Positions 34,190 through 42,254 of a DNA stretch of 64,000 nt are shown piece after piece. The notes beneath the pieces were generated by a model. The model did not search any database. It was not told where the DNA came from and was given only the letters and a program-made list of their open reading frames with translations. Every line of letters begins with the position of its first letter. Position 1 is the first letter of the stretch. The position numbers were made by a program, and so were the translations under genes. Source of the stretch: Schauerella aestuarii (GTDB lineage Bacteria > Pseudomonadota > Gammaproteobacteria > Burkholderiales > Burkholderiaceae_B); NCBI RefSeq assembly GCF_009866805.1, contig NZ_SIZW01000042.1:372001-436000 (forward strand). Reading direction: 5' to 3'.

Positions 34190-34208
34190 ATATATCATAT
34201 ATTCTAAA
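34190..34208. promoter_or_regulatory. 19-bp shared operator, copy 2 (operon B)
   Basis: Identical over 19 bases to 23032-23050, with the 13-bp palindrome ATATAT-C-ATATAT at 34190-34202. It lies 18 bases before the transketolase start and 85 bases from the divergent GntR start, so the regulator could repress both directions. Confidence 0.75.
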
Positions 34209-34225
34209 CCGAAAGGAACAGCGCC

Positions 34226-35083
34226 ATGCCGCATGCGCCTCACAGCCCGACCGTGGAGGAGATCCAGGTCCTGCGCGACAAAGCCCGCTTTGTGCGCCTC
34301 GAAACGATTCGTTTGATCGAGATCGCAAAGATCGGCCACTACAGTTCGGTATTTTCCTGCGCCGAGATCTTCGCGGCGCTGTACTACGACGTCATGAACA
34401 TCGCGCCGGGCAACCCAACCTGGGCCGATCGAGATCGGTTTTTGATGGGCAAAGGTCATGCGGCCGTCGGACTTTTTCCGATCCTGGCCGATCACGGTTT
34501 CATCCCCAAGGCGTTGCTCGACGACTACACCCGTCTGGGCAGCCCGTTGGGCGACCATCCCGACATGACCAAAGTGCCGGGCGTCGATTTCAGTTCCGGC
34601 TCGATCGGTCACGCGTTGTCCAACGGCGTCGGCATGGCCGTGGGCGGGCGGCTCAACAAGCAAACCTTCAATGTGTTCGTGATGCTGGGCGACGGTGAGA
34701 TGCAGGAAGGCCAGGTGTGGGAAGCCGCGTTGTTTGCCGCGCACAACAAGCTCGGCCGCCTGATCGCCATCGTCGATCGCAACGGCTATCAGCTCGACGG
34801 CCGGGTGGACGACGTGATGGGTGTGGAATCGCTAAGGGAGAAATGGACTGCCTTCGGATGGGAGGTGCATGACGTGGATGGCCACAACCTGCACGATCTG
34901 ACCGCACTGCTGCGCCGCCTGAAGGCCGATGAAGGCCGCCAGCAGCCGGCGTGCATCATCGCCAGAACGTTGAAAGGCAAGGGCGTCTCGTTCATGGAAA
35001 CCGAGCCGGGCTGGCACCTGGGCTATCTGGCGCCGGACGATGCCGCCGCCGCCATCGACGAAATCATGGCGCGGGAGATCTGA
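34226..35083 (+). CDS. Transketolase, N-terminal (TPP-binding) subunit
   Basis: A 285-residue protein equal to the first half of transketolase. It has M-G-K-G-H-A-A-V-G-L-F early and the TPP/metal motif G-D-G-E-M-Q-E-G-Q near 153-161, followed by D-R-N-G-Y-Q-L-D-G. Together with the next gene product it makes the active heteromer, which moves two-carbon ketol groups between sugars or related carbonyls. AAAGGA lies 9 bases before the ATG. Split transketolases of this type are mostly dedicated catabolic enzymes, not the housekeeping one. It opens operon B just downstream of the shared operator. Confidence 0.9.
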   Translation: MPHAPHSPTVEEIQVLRDKARFVRLETIRLIEIAKIGHYSSVFSCAEIFAALYYDVMNIAPGNPTWADRDRFLMGKGHAAVGLFPILADHGFIPKALLDDYTRLGSPLGDHPDMTKVPGVDFSSGSIGHALSNGVGMAVGGRLNKQTFNVFVMLGDGEMQEGQVWEAALFAAHNKLGRLIAIVDRNGYQLDGRVDDVMGVESLREKWTAFGWEVHDVDGHNLHDLTALLRRLKADEGRQQPACIIARTLKGKGVSFMETEPGWHLGYLAPDDAAAAIDEIMAREI

Positions 35084-35084
35084 C

Positions 35085-36164
35085 ATGACCACAACGCCTT
35101 CCATCGGCGGCGCGACCGCCGCCGGCCTTAACGCCGCCAGCGCAGCCCAACCCTCTTCAGTTGCAACGCTGCGCTCGCCCGACTCCTGGCAGTACCGCGC
35201 GCTCAATGCCGTCAATCCCGGACTCAATTACCTCTCGGATGCGCTGATCGCGCTGGCCCGCGAGGGCCATCCCGTCGTCGCCGGCTCAGCCGATCTGCAG
35301 TATTCGAACGGCCTGAACCGTTTTGCGCAGGCGTATCCCGAGCGTTACGTGCAATTCGGCATCTCCGAGCAGAATATGGTGTCGGCTGCGGCAGGACTGG
35401 CGACCTGCGGACACATGCCGTTCGTCGCCACCTTCGCATCCTTCATGGCGCTGTTGTGCTGCGAGCAGATTCGCATGGATGTGGCTTACACGAAACTGCC
35501 GGTGCGTCTGATCGGGCACCACACCGGCATCAGCCTGGGCTTCTACGGCACCTCGCATCATGCCACCGAGGACATTTCCACCACACGTGCCATCGCCGGC
35601 TTGACGGTGGTGTCGCCGGCGGACGGGCCGCAACTGGCTGCGGCGATCAAAGCGTCTGCCACCTGGCCCGAGCCCATCTACTTCCGCATTGGCCGGGGCC
35701 GCGATCCGCAGGTGTACGCCGACGATACGCCGTTTGAATTCGGGCGCGCCATCGTGCACTCAGTCGGCCGCGATCTTACGTTGATTGCGTGCGGCATCAC
35801 GCTGCACGCATCGCTTGCCGCAGCCACCGCGCTCAACGCTGCGGGCTACTCCGTGGGCGTGATCGATATGCCGACGATCAAGCCCCTGGATCGCGCGGCG
35901 GTACTCAAGGCCGCGGCGGGATGTTCGCTTTTGATGACGGCAGAAGAGCACAACGTGCTGGGCGGCCTGGGTTCGGCCGTGGCCGAGGTGCTGGCAGACG
36001 AAGGCACAGGCGTGCGGCTGTACCGTCACGGCATTCACGATGAATACAGTCTGATCGCGCCGCCCAACGCGCTTTATGCGCATTACCGGTTGGATGCTGC
36101 GGGCATCGAACAGGTGGCGCGCGAACAACTCGAACACCGCGGCGCAAGGAGTGCCAACACATGA
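35085..36164 (+). CDS. Transketolase, C-terminal subunit
   Basis: A 359-residue protein equal to the pyrimidine-binding and C-terminal domains of transketolase. The catalytic Glu lies in F-G-I-S-E-Q-N-M, followed by A-A-G-L-A and F-A-S-F-M. The first 40 or so residues are an Ala/Ser-rich extension without fold; ATG 35085 follows GGGAG and starts 1 base after the N-subunit's stop. It ends in an ATGA overlap with the AroE-like gene. The pair is highly unlikely to be a pseudogene split, since both halves have their own ribosome sites and intact ends. Confidence 0.9.
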   Translation: MTTTPSIGGATAAGLNAASAAQPSSVATLRSPDSWQYRALNAVNPGLNYLSDALIALAREGHPVVAGSADLQYSNGLNRFAQAYPERYVQFGISEQNMVSAAAGLATCGHMPFVATFASFMALLCCEQIRMDVAYTKLPVRLIGHHTGISLGFYGTSHHATEDISTTRAIAGLTVVSPADGPQLAAAIKASATWPEPIYFRIGRGRDPQVYADDTPFEFGRAIVHSVGRDLTLIACGITLHASLAAATALNAAGYSVGVIDMPTIKPLDRAAVLKAAAGCSLLMTAEEHNVLGGLGSAVAEVLADEGTGVRLYRHGIHDEYSLIAPPNALYAHYRLDAAGIEQVAREQLEHRGARSANT

Positions 36165-36991
36165 AAGAAATTACCGGTACGACCAGGCTCATGGGCATCC
36201 TTGCCGATCCCATCCTTCAAGTGAAAACGCCGCAACGCATGAATGAATTGCTGCAGCGTCTCGGCTACGACGGCATCCTCGTGCCGATGCACACGCGCGC
36301 CGAAAACCTCAACGAGGTCGTGGCAGGCCTGCGAAAGCTCGAGAATCTCGCAGGCGTGATCGTGACCGTGCCGCACAAGACAGCGGTCTTGGCACTATGT
36401 GATGACGCATCGCCCGCCACCCGATTGATCGGCGCGGCAAATGTGGTGCGGCGCGATCCGGACGGGCGCCTGACGGCCACGATGCTGGACGGCGAAGGCT
36501 TCGTACGCGGCCTGGTGCAGGCCGGCGTGTCGCTCGAGGGCAAAACGGCTTACCTCGCGGGTGCCGGAGGCGCTGCCAATGCAATCGCCTTTTCGCTGCT
36601 CGCCGCTGGGGTGATCCGCCTGACCATCGGCAATCGCACCGCGGCCCGCGCGCAGGACGTCCAACACCGCGTGGCGCAGCTCTACCCGGACGTGGATGTG
36701 CGCGTGGGCACGGCGGACCCGTCGGGACATGACCTCGTGATCAACGCCACGTCGTTGGGCATGGCCGAAGGCGATCCATTGCCGTTGGATGCGAGCCGGT
36801 TGCAGCCCGAACAGCTGGTGTGCGAGATCATCATGCAACCGGCCGAGACGGCGTTGTTGAAGGCGGCTCAAGCGCGCGGCTGCAGGATCCATTATGGTGC
36901 GCCGATGCTCGCCTGCCAGATCGAGCTGATGGCTGAGTTTCTGGGCGTGACGCGCGATGCAGCGGCACCGGCGCAGGCCGAGCCCCAATAG
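36161..36991 (+). CDS. Shikimate-dehydrogenase-family (AroE-like) oxidoreductase with altered substrate motif
   Basis: A 276-residue AroE/YdiB-fold enzyme. The catalytic Lys73 (T-V-P-H-K) and Asp110 (L-D-G-E-G-F) are kept, as is the nucleotide loop G-A-G-G-A-A-N-A-I. The N-terminal substrate motif, normally S-x-S before P-x-x-H-N, here reads Q-V-K-T-P-Q-R-M-N, so the two serines that hold the shikimate carboxylate are gone. It is therefore unlikely to be the biosynthetic AroE. It overlaps the transketolase C gene (ATGA) and precedes the GMC oxidoreductase gene, so it should act on an intermediate of this pathway. Confidence 0.87.
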   Translation: MKEITGTTRLMGILADPILQVKTPQRMNELLQRLGYDGILVPMHTRAENLNEVVAGLRKLENLAGVIVTVPHKTAVLALCDDASPATRLIGAANVVRRDPDGRLTATMLDGEGFVRGLVQAGVSLEGKTAYLAGAGGAANAIAFSLLAAGVIRLTIGNRTAARAQDVQHRVAQLYPDVDVRVGTADPSGHDLVINATSLGMAEGDPLPLDASRLQPEQLVCEIIMQPAETALLKAAQARGCRIHYGAPMLACQIELMAEFLGVTRDAAAPAQAEPQ

Positions 36992-37019
36992 ATCGCGCGC
37001 ATTCAAGACGGAACAAGCG

Positions 37020-38615
37020 ATGGCAGATTACGATTTCATTATTGCCGGCGGCGGCACGGCGGGTTCGATACTCGCCAATCGCCTGACCGAAAACGGCAAA
37101 TATCGCGTACTCCTGGTCGAGGCCGGCGAGGAGGCGAAGAGCATGTGGATATCGATCCCGGCGGGCTTCAGCAAGCTGCTCACCAATCCGATGTTCAACT
37201 GGCGCTTCAAGACGGAACCCGAGGCGAATACGCACGGGCGCGTGATTTCGGTACCGCGCGGCAAAGGCCTGGGAGGCTCCACGCTCATCAACGGCATGAT
37301 CTACGTGCGGGGTCAGCCGCAGGACTACGATGGCTGGGCGGCGGCGGGCGCCAGGGGCTGGGCGTTCAAGGACGTCGAAAAGTACTTCGTCAAAATCGAA
37401 AACTACGCGCCGGGCGGGCCCGGCCGCGGCACCAGTGGCCCGATGCACCTGGAGCAGGTCAAGGAACGCTTTCCGGTGTCCGATGCCTTCATTGCGGCGG
37501 CCCGGGAAGACGGCCAGCCCTTGAACGCCGATTACAACAGCGGTAATCAGGAAGGGGTGGGGTACTACCAGGTGCTGCAACATCGCGGGCAGCGCTGGAG
37601 CGCGGTGGACGGCTATCTGAAGCCGGCGCGCCGCCGGCCCAATCTGACGATCGAAGGCGGAGCCCATGTGGTGCGGCTGTCCTTCGAAGGCAAACGCTGC
37701 GTGGGCCTCGTCTACCGCAAGGGCGGCCGCGATATTGCCGTGCGTGCCCAGCGCGACACGATCCTGTGCCTGGGTGCCATACAAACCCCGCAAGTGCTGG
37801 AGCTTTCGGGTGTGGGCGATCCCGCGCGCCTGCAAGCGCTGGGAATCGGCGTGTTGCATGCCTTGCCGCAGGTGGGTGAACACTACGTCGATCACTTCGC
37901 CACGCGCATGAACTGGCGCGTAAAAAGTGCCGTGACCTTAAACGAGATGTCGCGCGGCTGGCGTCTGGCCCATCAGGTGGGCCGCTACTACGGGGCGCGC
38001 AAAGGCATTCTCACACTGGGCACCGGACTCGTGCACGGGTTCATCAAAACCGAGCCGGCGATGGCCACGCCCGACGTGCAGTACTTCTTCGTGCACGCCA
38101 GTTACGCCAACGCCGCCGAACGCATTCTGGATCGGGCGCCCGGCATGACGCTTGGGGTGGCGCAGTTGCGGCCGCAGTCTCTGGGATCGATTCACATCAC
38201 CTCGGCCGACGCCCTCACGCCGCCCGCCATTCGGCCAAATTTTCTCAGTGCCGAGGTCGACCGGCAAAGTCTGGTGCATGGCATGCAGATCGCGCGCCGC
38301 ATCGTTGAACAGCCCGCCATGCAGCGCTTCGTCGACCATGAGCTCAGCCCCGGGAGCGGCGTACAGACGTTCGACGAATGGCTCGACTTCGCGCGGCAGA
38401 ATGGACAGACCATTTACCATCCCATCGGCACGTGCCGGATGGGATCGGATGCATCGGCGGTGACAGATCTGCGCCTGCGGGTCAACGGCCTGGCGGGGCT
38501 GCGTGTGGTGGACGCCTCGATCATGCCCGCGATGGTGTCGGGCAATACGCAGGGCGCCGTGATGATGGTGGCCGAGAAGGGTGCCGAGATGATTCTCGAG
38601 GATGCCAGGGCATAG
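37020..38615 (+). CDS. GMC-family FAD-dependent oxidoreductase (choline-dehydrogenase-like)
   Basis: A 531-residue glucose-methanol-choline oxidoreductase. The FAD Rossmann motif is G-G-G-T-A-G-S-I-L-A-N-R-L (11-23). The GMC signature 1 region G-K-G-L-G-G-S-T-L-I-N-G-M is near 81-93, the catalytic His is in Y-H-P-I-G-T-C-R-M-G, and the C-terminal N-T-Q-G-A motif holds the second catalytic polar residue. No signal peptide is present. ATG 37020 follows ACGGAA. Last gene of operon B. It would oxidise a primary or secondary hydroxyl of the pathway substrate, passing electrons to quinone or oxygen; choline itself is not implied. Confidence 0.9.
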   Translation: MADYDFIIAGGGTAGSILANRLTENGKYRVLLVEAGEEAKSMWISIPAGFSKLLTNPMFNWRFKTEPEANTHGRVISVPRGKGLGGSTLINGMIYVRGQPQDYDGWAAAGARGWAFKDVEKYFVKIENYAPGGPGRGTSGPMHLEQVKERFPVSDAFIAAAREDGQPLNADYNSGNQEGVGYYQVLQHRGQRWSAVDGYLKPARRRPNLTIEGGAHVVRLSFEGKRCVGLVYRKGGRDIAVRAQRDTILCLGAIQTPQVLELSGVGDPARLQALGIGVLHALPQVGEHYVDHFATRMNWRVKSAVTLNEMSRGWRLAHQVGRYYGARKGILTLGTGLVHGFIKTEPAMATPDVQYFFVHASYANAAERILDRAPGMTLGVAQLRPQSLGSIHITSADALTPPAIRPNFLSAEVDRQSLVHGMQIARRIVEQPAMQRFVDHELSPGSGVQTFDEWLDFARQNGQTIYHPIGTCRMGSDASAVTDLRLRVNGLAGLRVVDASIMPAMVSGNTQGAVMMVAEKGAEMILEDARA

Positions 38616-38702
38616 GGCGTAGTAAAGTGCGGCGGGGCGGGCGGAACCTTTTCAGCCTGCTGTCAGTCAACCTTGCACCCCCCGACATTACACGGATAGA
38701 CC

Positions 38703-39200
38703 ATGCGTCATCGAGGCCGCCTGCGCGCCGTTGGACATTTTGCCGCCGCCGTGGCGGCCACGACGATCGCCGGCACGATCGTGCAAACGCAGATCAACCT
38801 GTACGACATCCAGCAATTGGGTGTCGATATTCCCGCAGCCATTCGTCTGCGCACGTCGGCCGAGGATCTGCTGGGCTTCTCGCCGACGATGGCAGGATTG
38901 GCGGCGGCGGCCTTGCTGCCTGCACTGCCGTTTGCCGTCTGGCTGGCACGCCGCTATCGCTGGGTGCGGGGCACCCTGTTTGCGCTCGGCGGGTGGTGCG
39001 CGTTGCTGATCGCTTTCTTTATCGCCGACGCGGTCGCGCCCATGCCCACGCTGGTTGCGGCCACCCGCACGATTGCGGGTGCCGTGGCGGTGGCGGCAAG
39101 CGGCGCAGTGGGCGGCATTGTCTTCCACCTGCTGTGGTCACGCGCGGCACGGCAGGCGACTCATCCGGTTGCCACCCAAGGAGGGTCGATCGATGATTGA
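38703..39200 (+). CDS. Hypothetical membrane protein
   Basis: A 165-residue protein I cannot place in a family. It has an Ala-rich hydrophobic N-terminus, then about three further membrane segments (roughly 62-83, 88-110, 118-145), with a periplasmic or cytoplasmic loop of about 30 residues containing Y-D-I-Q-Q-L-G-V-D-I between the first and second. Its stop overlaps the start of the aldose dehydrogenase gene by 8 bases, so the two are probably co-expressed; it could anchor or pass electrons for the periplasmic dehydrogenase. The gene has third-position GC bias typical of the neighbours, which supports it being real. Confidence 0.72.
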   Translation: MRHRGRLRAVGHFAAAVAATTIAGTIVQTQINLYDIQQLGVDIPAAIRLRTSAEDLLGFSPTMAGLAAAALLPALPFAVWLARRYRWVRGTLFALGGWCALLIAFFIADAVAPMPTLVAATRTIAGAVAVAASGAVGGIVFHLLWSRAARQATHPVATQGGSIDD

Positions 39201-40434
39201 TGCGCCTGTTCGCGATGCTCGGATCCGCACCACTACGACCTGCGAGTCGCGTTCGATGCAGCACGCGGGCGCGGCGCGGAACCTGCGCGCGATGGCCGCA
39301 GTGTGTGTGACGGCGCTTGGGCTGACCTTGGGCTTGCCTGCCGCAGCCGCCTCCGCACTGACCGCCACCACGCCTGCGACGCCCGCTCAAGCATCCGTGC
39401 CGTACCGCATCGAAACGGTTGCGACAGGGCTCGAACATCCCTGGTCGCTGGCTTTCCTGCCCGACGGCGGCATGCTGGTGACCGAACGGGCAGGGCGCCT
39501 GCGGTTGATCGATGCCGCCGGCACGCTGAACCCGCAGCCCATCGCGAATACACCGCCGGTAAGCGAGATGAGCCAGTCGGGGCTGATGGAAGTGGCAATC
39601 GATCCCGAATTCGCGAGCAATCGTCTGGTCTATTTCACCCACACCTACGGCACGAAGCAGGCCAACAACACACAGCTCTCGCGTGCGCGGCTCGAAGGCA
39701 TGACGCTCGCCGACGTGCAACCCTTGTTTCTGGCCAAACCGGCGAAAGTGGGCGGGTCGAACAATGGCGGGCGGTTCGTGTTCCTGCCCGACAACACACT
39801 GGTCTTGTCCATCGGCGATGGTTTCGATCTGCGCGAACAGGCACAGAACCCCGCCAACCACATCGGCAAAACCGTGCGCCTGAATCGCGACGGTTCGATC
39901 CCGCGTGACAACCCTTATGTGGGCCGCCCGGGCGTGGCGGTCGAGATCTTCACGATGGGCCACCGCAATATGCAGGGCTTGACCTATGACGCAACGGCCA
40001 AACGGCTGTTCGCCAACGAGCACGGCCCGCGCGGCGGCGACGAACTCAATCTGCTGGCGGCCGGCGGCAACTACGGCTGGCCCATGGCCACGCAGGGGCT
40101 GGACTACACCGGCGCACGCGTGACGCCGTATACGCAAATGCCCGGCACGCAGCCCCCGCTCTTGGTGTGGACACCTTCTGTTGCCCCGTCGGGCATGGCG
40201 GTCTATACAGGAGAGCGATTTGCCGCCTGGCAAGGCGATATTTTCGTCTCGACGCTGGTGGAGAAAAGCGTGCGCCGCGTGAAAATGATGGCCGGGGTGC
40301 CCACAGGCGAGCAGGAAATTCTTTTCAAGGAATTGAACGCGCGGATTCGCGATGTACGCGACGGGCCGGATGGGGCGTTGTACGTGTTGACCGATGAACA
40401 GAATGGCCGGGTGCTGCGCATCGTGCCCCAGTAG
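39193..40434 (+). CDS. PQQ-dependent aldose sugar dehydrogenase (soluble, YliI/Asd type)
   Basis: A 413-residue protein of the soluble glucose dehydrogenase beta-propeller family. Signature stretches: L-E-H-P-W-S-L-A-F-L-P-D-G, V-T-E-R-A-G-R-L, F-T-H-T-Y, N-N-G-G-R, G-H-R-N-M-Q-G-L, H-G-P-R-G-G-D-E-L-N, and N-Y-G-W-P. These supply the catalytic His and PQQ contacts. ATG 39193 is chosen for the strong AAGGAGGG upstream, but ATG 39256 would give a more standard export signal; the hydrophobic segment ends at A-A-A-S-A either way. The enzyme oxidises aldoses in the periplasm. No PQQ synthesis genes are in the window. Confidence 0.85.
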   Translation: MIDAPVRDARIRTTTTCESRSMQHAGAARNLRAMAAVCVTALGLTLGLPAAAASALTATTPATPAQASVPYRIETVATGLEHPWSLAFLPDGGMLVTERAGRLRLIDAAGTLNPQPIANTPPVSEMSQSGLMEVAIDPEFASNRLVYFTHTYGTKQANNTQLSRARLEGMTLADVQPLFLAKPAKVGGSNNGGRFVFLPDNTLVLSIGDGFDLREQAQNPANHIGKTVRLNRDGSIPRDNPYVGRPGVAVEIFTMGHRNMQGLTYDATAKRLFANEHGPRGGDELNLLAAGGNYGWPMATQGLDYTGARVTPYTQMPGTQPPLLVWTPSVAPSGMAVYTGERFAAWQGDIFVSTLVEKSVRRVKMMAGVPTGEQEILFKELNARIRDVRDGPDGALYVLTDEQNGRVLRIVPQ

Positions 40435-40471
40435 CGCGCGCCGCCGTCATGCCTACGCGCTGGTGCGCCGC

Positions 40472-41368
40472 TCACGGCGCCAGGAACGCCCGGGCGAAAT
40501 CGATGAATACCCGCAGTTTCTTGGGCATATCCTTGCGGCTGTAGTAGTACAGGTACAACCCGGTCGATGGCATCCAGTCGGTCAGCACGCGCACGAGTTC
40601 ACCGCGTGCGACGGCATCGGCCACCTGTTCTTCATGCAGATAGGCAAACCCGAAACCGTCATAAGCGGCCTTGCAGATCAACTCCGGATCGTTGGTCGCC
40701 ACGCGGCCGTTCACGGCCACCCGCATCTTCTCTTCGCCTTTTTCGAACTCCCATCGGTAAAGGGCGCCCGACTGCGCGCTACGGTAGTTCACACACGCGT
40801 GGGTGAGCAGATCCTGGGGGTGTTGCGGCGTACCGTGTCGGGCCACGTAGTCGGGCGAGGCGATCACGGCAAAGCGCATATTCGTGATCAACGGCACGGC
40901 CACCATGTCGTCAGTCAGGATGTTGTCGTAGCGGATGCCGGCGTCGAAACCCTGGCTGGCAATATCCACGAGGCTATTGTCCACCGCGACTTCGATATTG
41001 ATATCGGGATAGGTGGTCAGGAAGCGCTTGAGCATCGGGCGGATGATGTAATCGCTGGCGGCTGACGGTACGTTCAGCCGCAGCGTGCCCATCGATTCCA
41101 TCGACGCGCGCGACACCTTGCCCAGCGCCAGTTGCAGATCCTCCATCAGCGGGGTGATCTGATTGAGCAGACTTTCGCCCGCCTCCGTGAGGCTCACGCT
41201 ACGGGTCGTACGATTGAAGAGGCGCCCGCCCAGGGCGGTCTCGAGCTGGCGGATCGTGTAACTCACGCCGGACGTCGATAACCCCAGGTTTTGCGCCGCA
41301 GCCGAAAAGCTGCGCGCCTGCGCGACCCGCAGAAAAACTGTCAGCGACTGTAAGCCGGCGCTGTCCAT
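40472..41368 (-). CDS. LysR-family transcriptional regulator
   Basis: A 298-residue LysR regulator. The N-terminal helix-turn-helix (about 1-62) has S-F-S-A-A-A-Q-N-L-G-L-S-T-S-G-V-S-Y-T-I followed by L-E-T-A-L-G-G-R-L-F-N-R-T-T-R; the rest is the two-lobed effector domain. ATG 41368 has AAGGAAA upstream; the extra 19 residues of the longer frame are rejected. It is divergent from paoABC across 187 bases and most likely controls those genes and itself. The pattern of the effector domain resembles the group that responds to aldehydes, antibiotics or aromatic acids, which is not specific. Confidence 0.9.
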   Translation of the reverse strand: MDSAGLQSLTVFLRVAQARSFSAAAQNLGLSTSGVSYTIRQLETALGGRLFNRTTRSVSLTEAGESLLNQITPLMEDLQLALGKVSRASMESMGTLRLNVPSAASDYIIRPMLKRFLTTYPDINIEVAVDNSLVDIASQGFDAGIRYDNILTDDMVAVPLITNMRFAVIASPDYVARHGTPQHPQDLLTHACVNYRSAQSGALYRWEFEKGEEKMRVAVNGRVATNDPELICKAAYDGFGFAYLHEEQVADAVARGELVRVLTDWMPSTGLYLYYYSRKDMPKKLRVFIDFARAFLAP

Positions 41369-41555
41369 ATGACTTTCCTTGAACGAGAGGACTGACGGGA
41401 GACGGTGGAACGAGAGGATCGACACTTGCTGCCGCCTGTGAGTTCACTTTCATTGTCCCGCTTTTTTGCACACAGTATGAAAAGCCGCTCGCCGTCAGCG
41501 CGTCCGGCGCATGGCACCATCGTCCGATTCACGATTAACCGTTGCGAGGCTATCC

Positions 41556-42254
41556 ATGGCAGATCACGACATTTCCGAAAAGCCCCACGCCTGTCCGTCC
41601 TGTCCTTCGCCTGAGGCGGCGCCCGCGCCGTCCAGGCGTTCGTTCCTGATGTCGATGGGCGCATCCGGGCTGGCCGTGACTGGCGGCGGGTTGATTCCTC
41701 GGGGTCAGGCCCAGGCAGCCGCACCGGCAGCCGCCGAAGCCCAGGTGCCGGTCGCGGCCGCGCCGTTGGCGCCGGGCGAGCAAACCGTCAACCTCGTGGT
41801 CAATGGCGCCAAGCGATCGGTCAACGTACCGCCCAATGCGGTGCTGCTCGATGTGGTGCGCGAAAAGCTTGGGCTCACCGGGACCAAGAAAGGGTGCGAT
41901 CACGGCCAATGCGGGGCCTGTACGCTGCACGTGAACGGCACGGCCGTCAATTCCTGCCTGTCGCTGGCGGTGATGCACGACGGCGACGAGATCACCACGA
42001 TCGAAGGTCTGGCGCAGGAGGGCACGCTGCATCCGGTTCAGGAAGCGTTCTGGGCGCACGACGCTTACCAATGCGGCTACTGCACATCGGGGCAGATGAT
42101 GTCGGCCGTGGCCATTTTGAAAGATGCCCGGATAGGGCGTGACGATGCCAGCGTGCGCGAAGCCATGAGCGGCAATATCTGCCGCTGCGGCGCCTACAAG
42201 AACATCCTCGCCGCGGTGCAATCCGCGCGCACCAACATGCCGAAGGTGAGCTGA
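41556..42254 (+). CDS. paoA: Periplasmic aldehyde oxidoreductase, [2Fe-2S] subunit (PaoA-like)
   Basis: A 232-residue iron-sulfur subunit of a xanthine-oxidase-family enzyme. A twin-arginine signal is clear (S-R-R-S-F-L at 26-31, then a hydrophobic stretch), so the complex is folded with cofactors and exported. The plant-type cluster uses Cys114, 119, 122 and 134; the second cluster uses Cys173, 176, 209 and 211. It overlaps the FAD subunit gene by one base (TGATG). The three-gene order matches PaoABC (YagTSR) of Escherichia coli, which oxidises aromatic and other aldehydes to acids in the periplasm. Confidence 0.92.
   Translation: MADHDISEKPHACPSCPSPEAAPAPSRRSFLMSMGASGLAVTGGGLIPRGQAQAAAPAAAEAQVPVAAAPLAPGEQTVNLVVNGAKRSVNVPPNAVLLDVVREKLGLTGTKKGCDHGQCGACTLHVNGTAVNSCLSLAVMHDGDEITTIEGLAQEGTLHPVQEAFWAHDAYQCGYCTSGQMMSAVAILKDARIGRDDASVREAMSGNICRCGAYKNILAAVQSARTNMPKVS

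Noticed and set aside
34226-36164. Transketolase gene broken by a mutation
   Set aside because: Both parts have proper starts, ribosome sites and domain boundaries, and split transketolases are a known form.
38703-39200. Assigning the small membrane protein as a cytochrome or known dehydrogenase anchor
   Set aside because: It has no C-x-x-C-H haem motif and no family signature I recognise; left as hypothetical.
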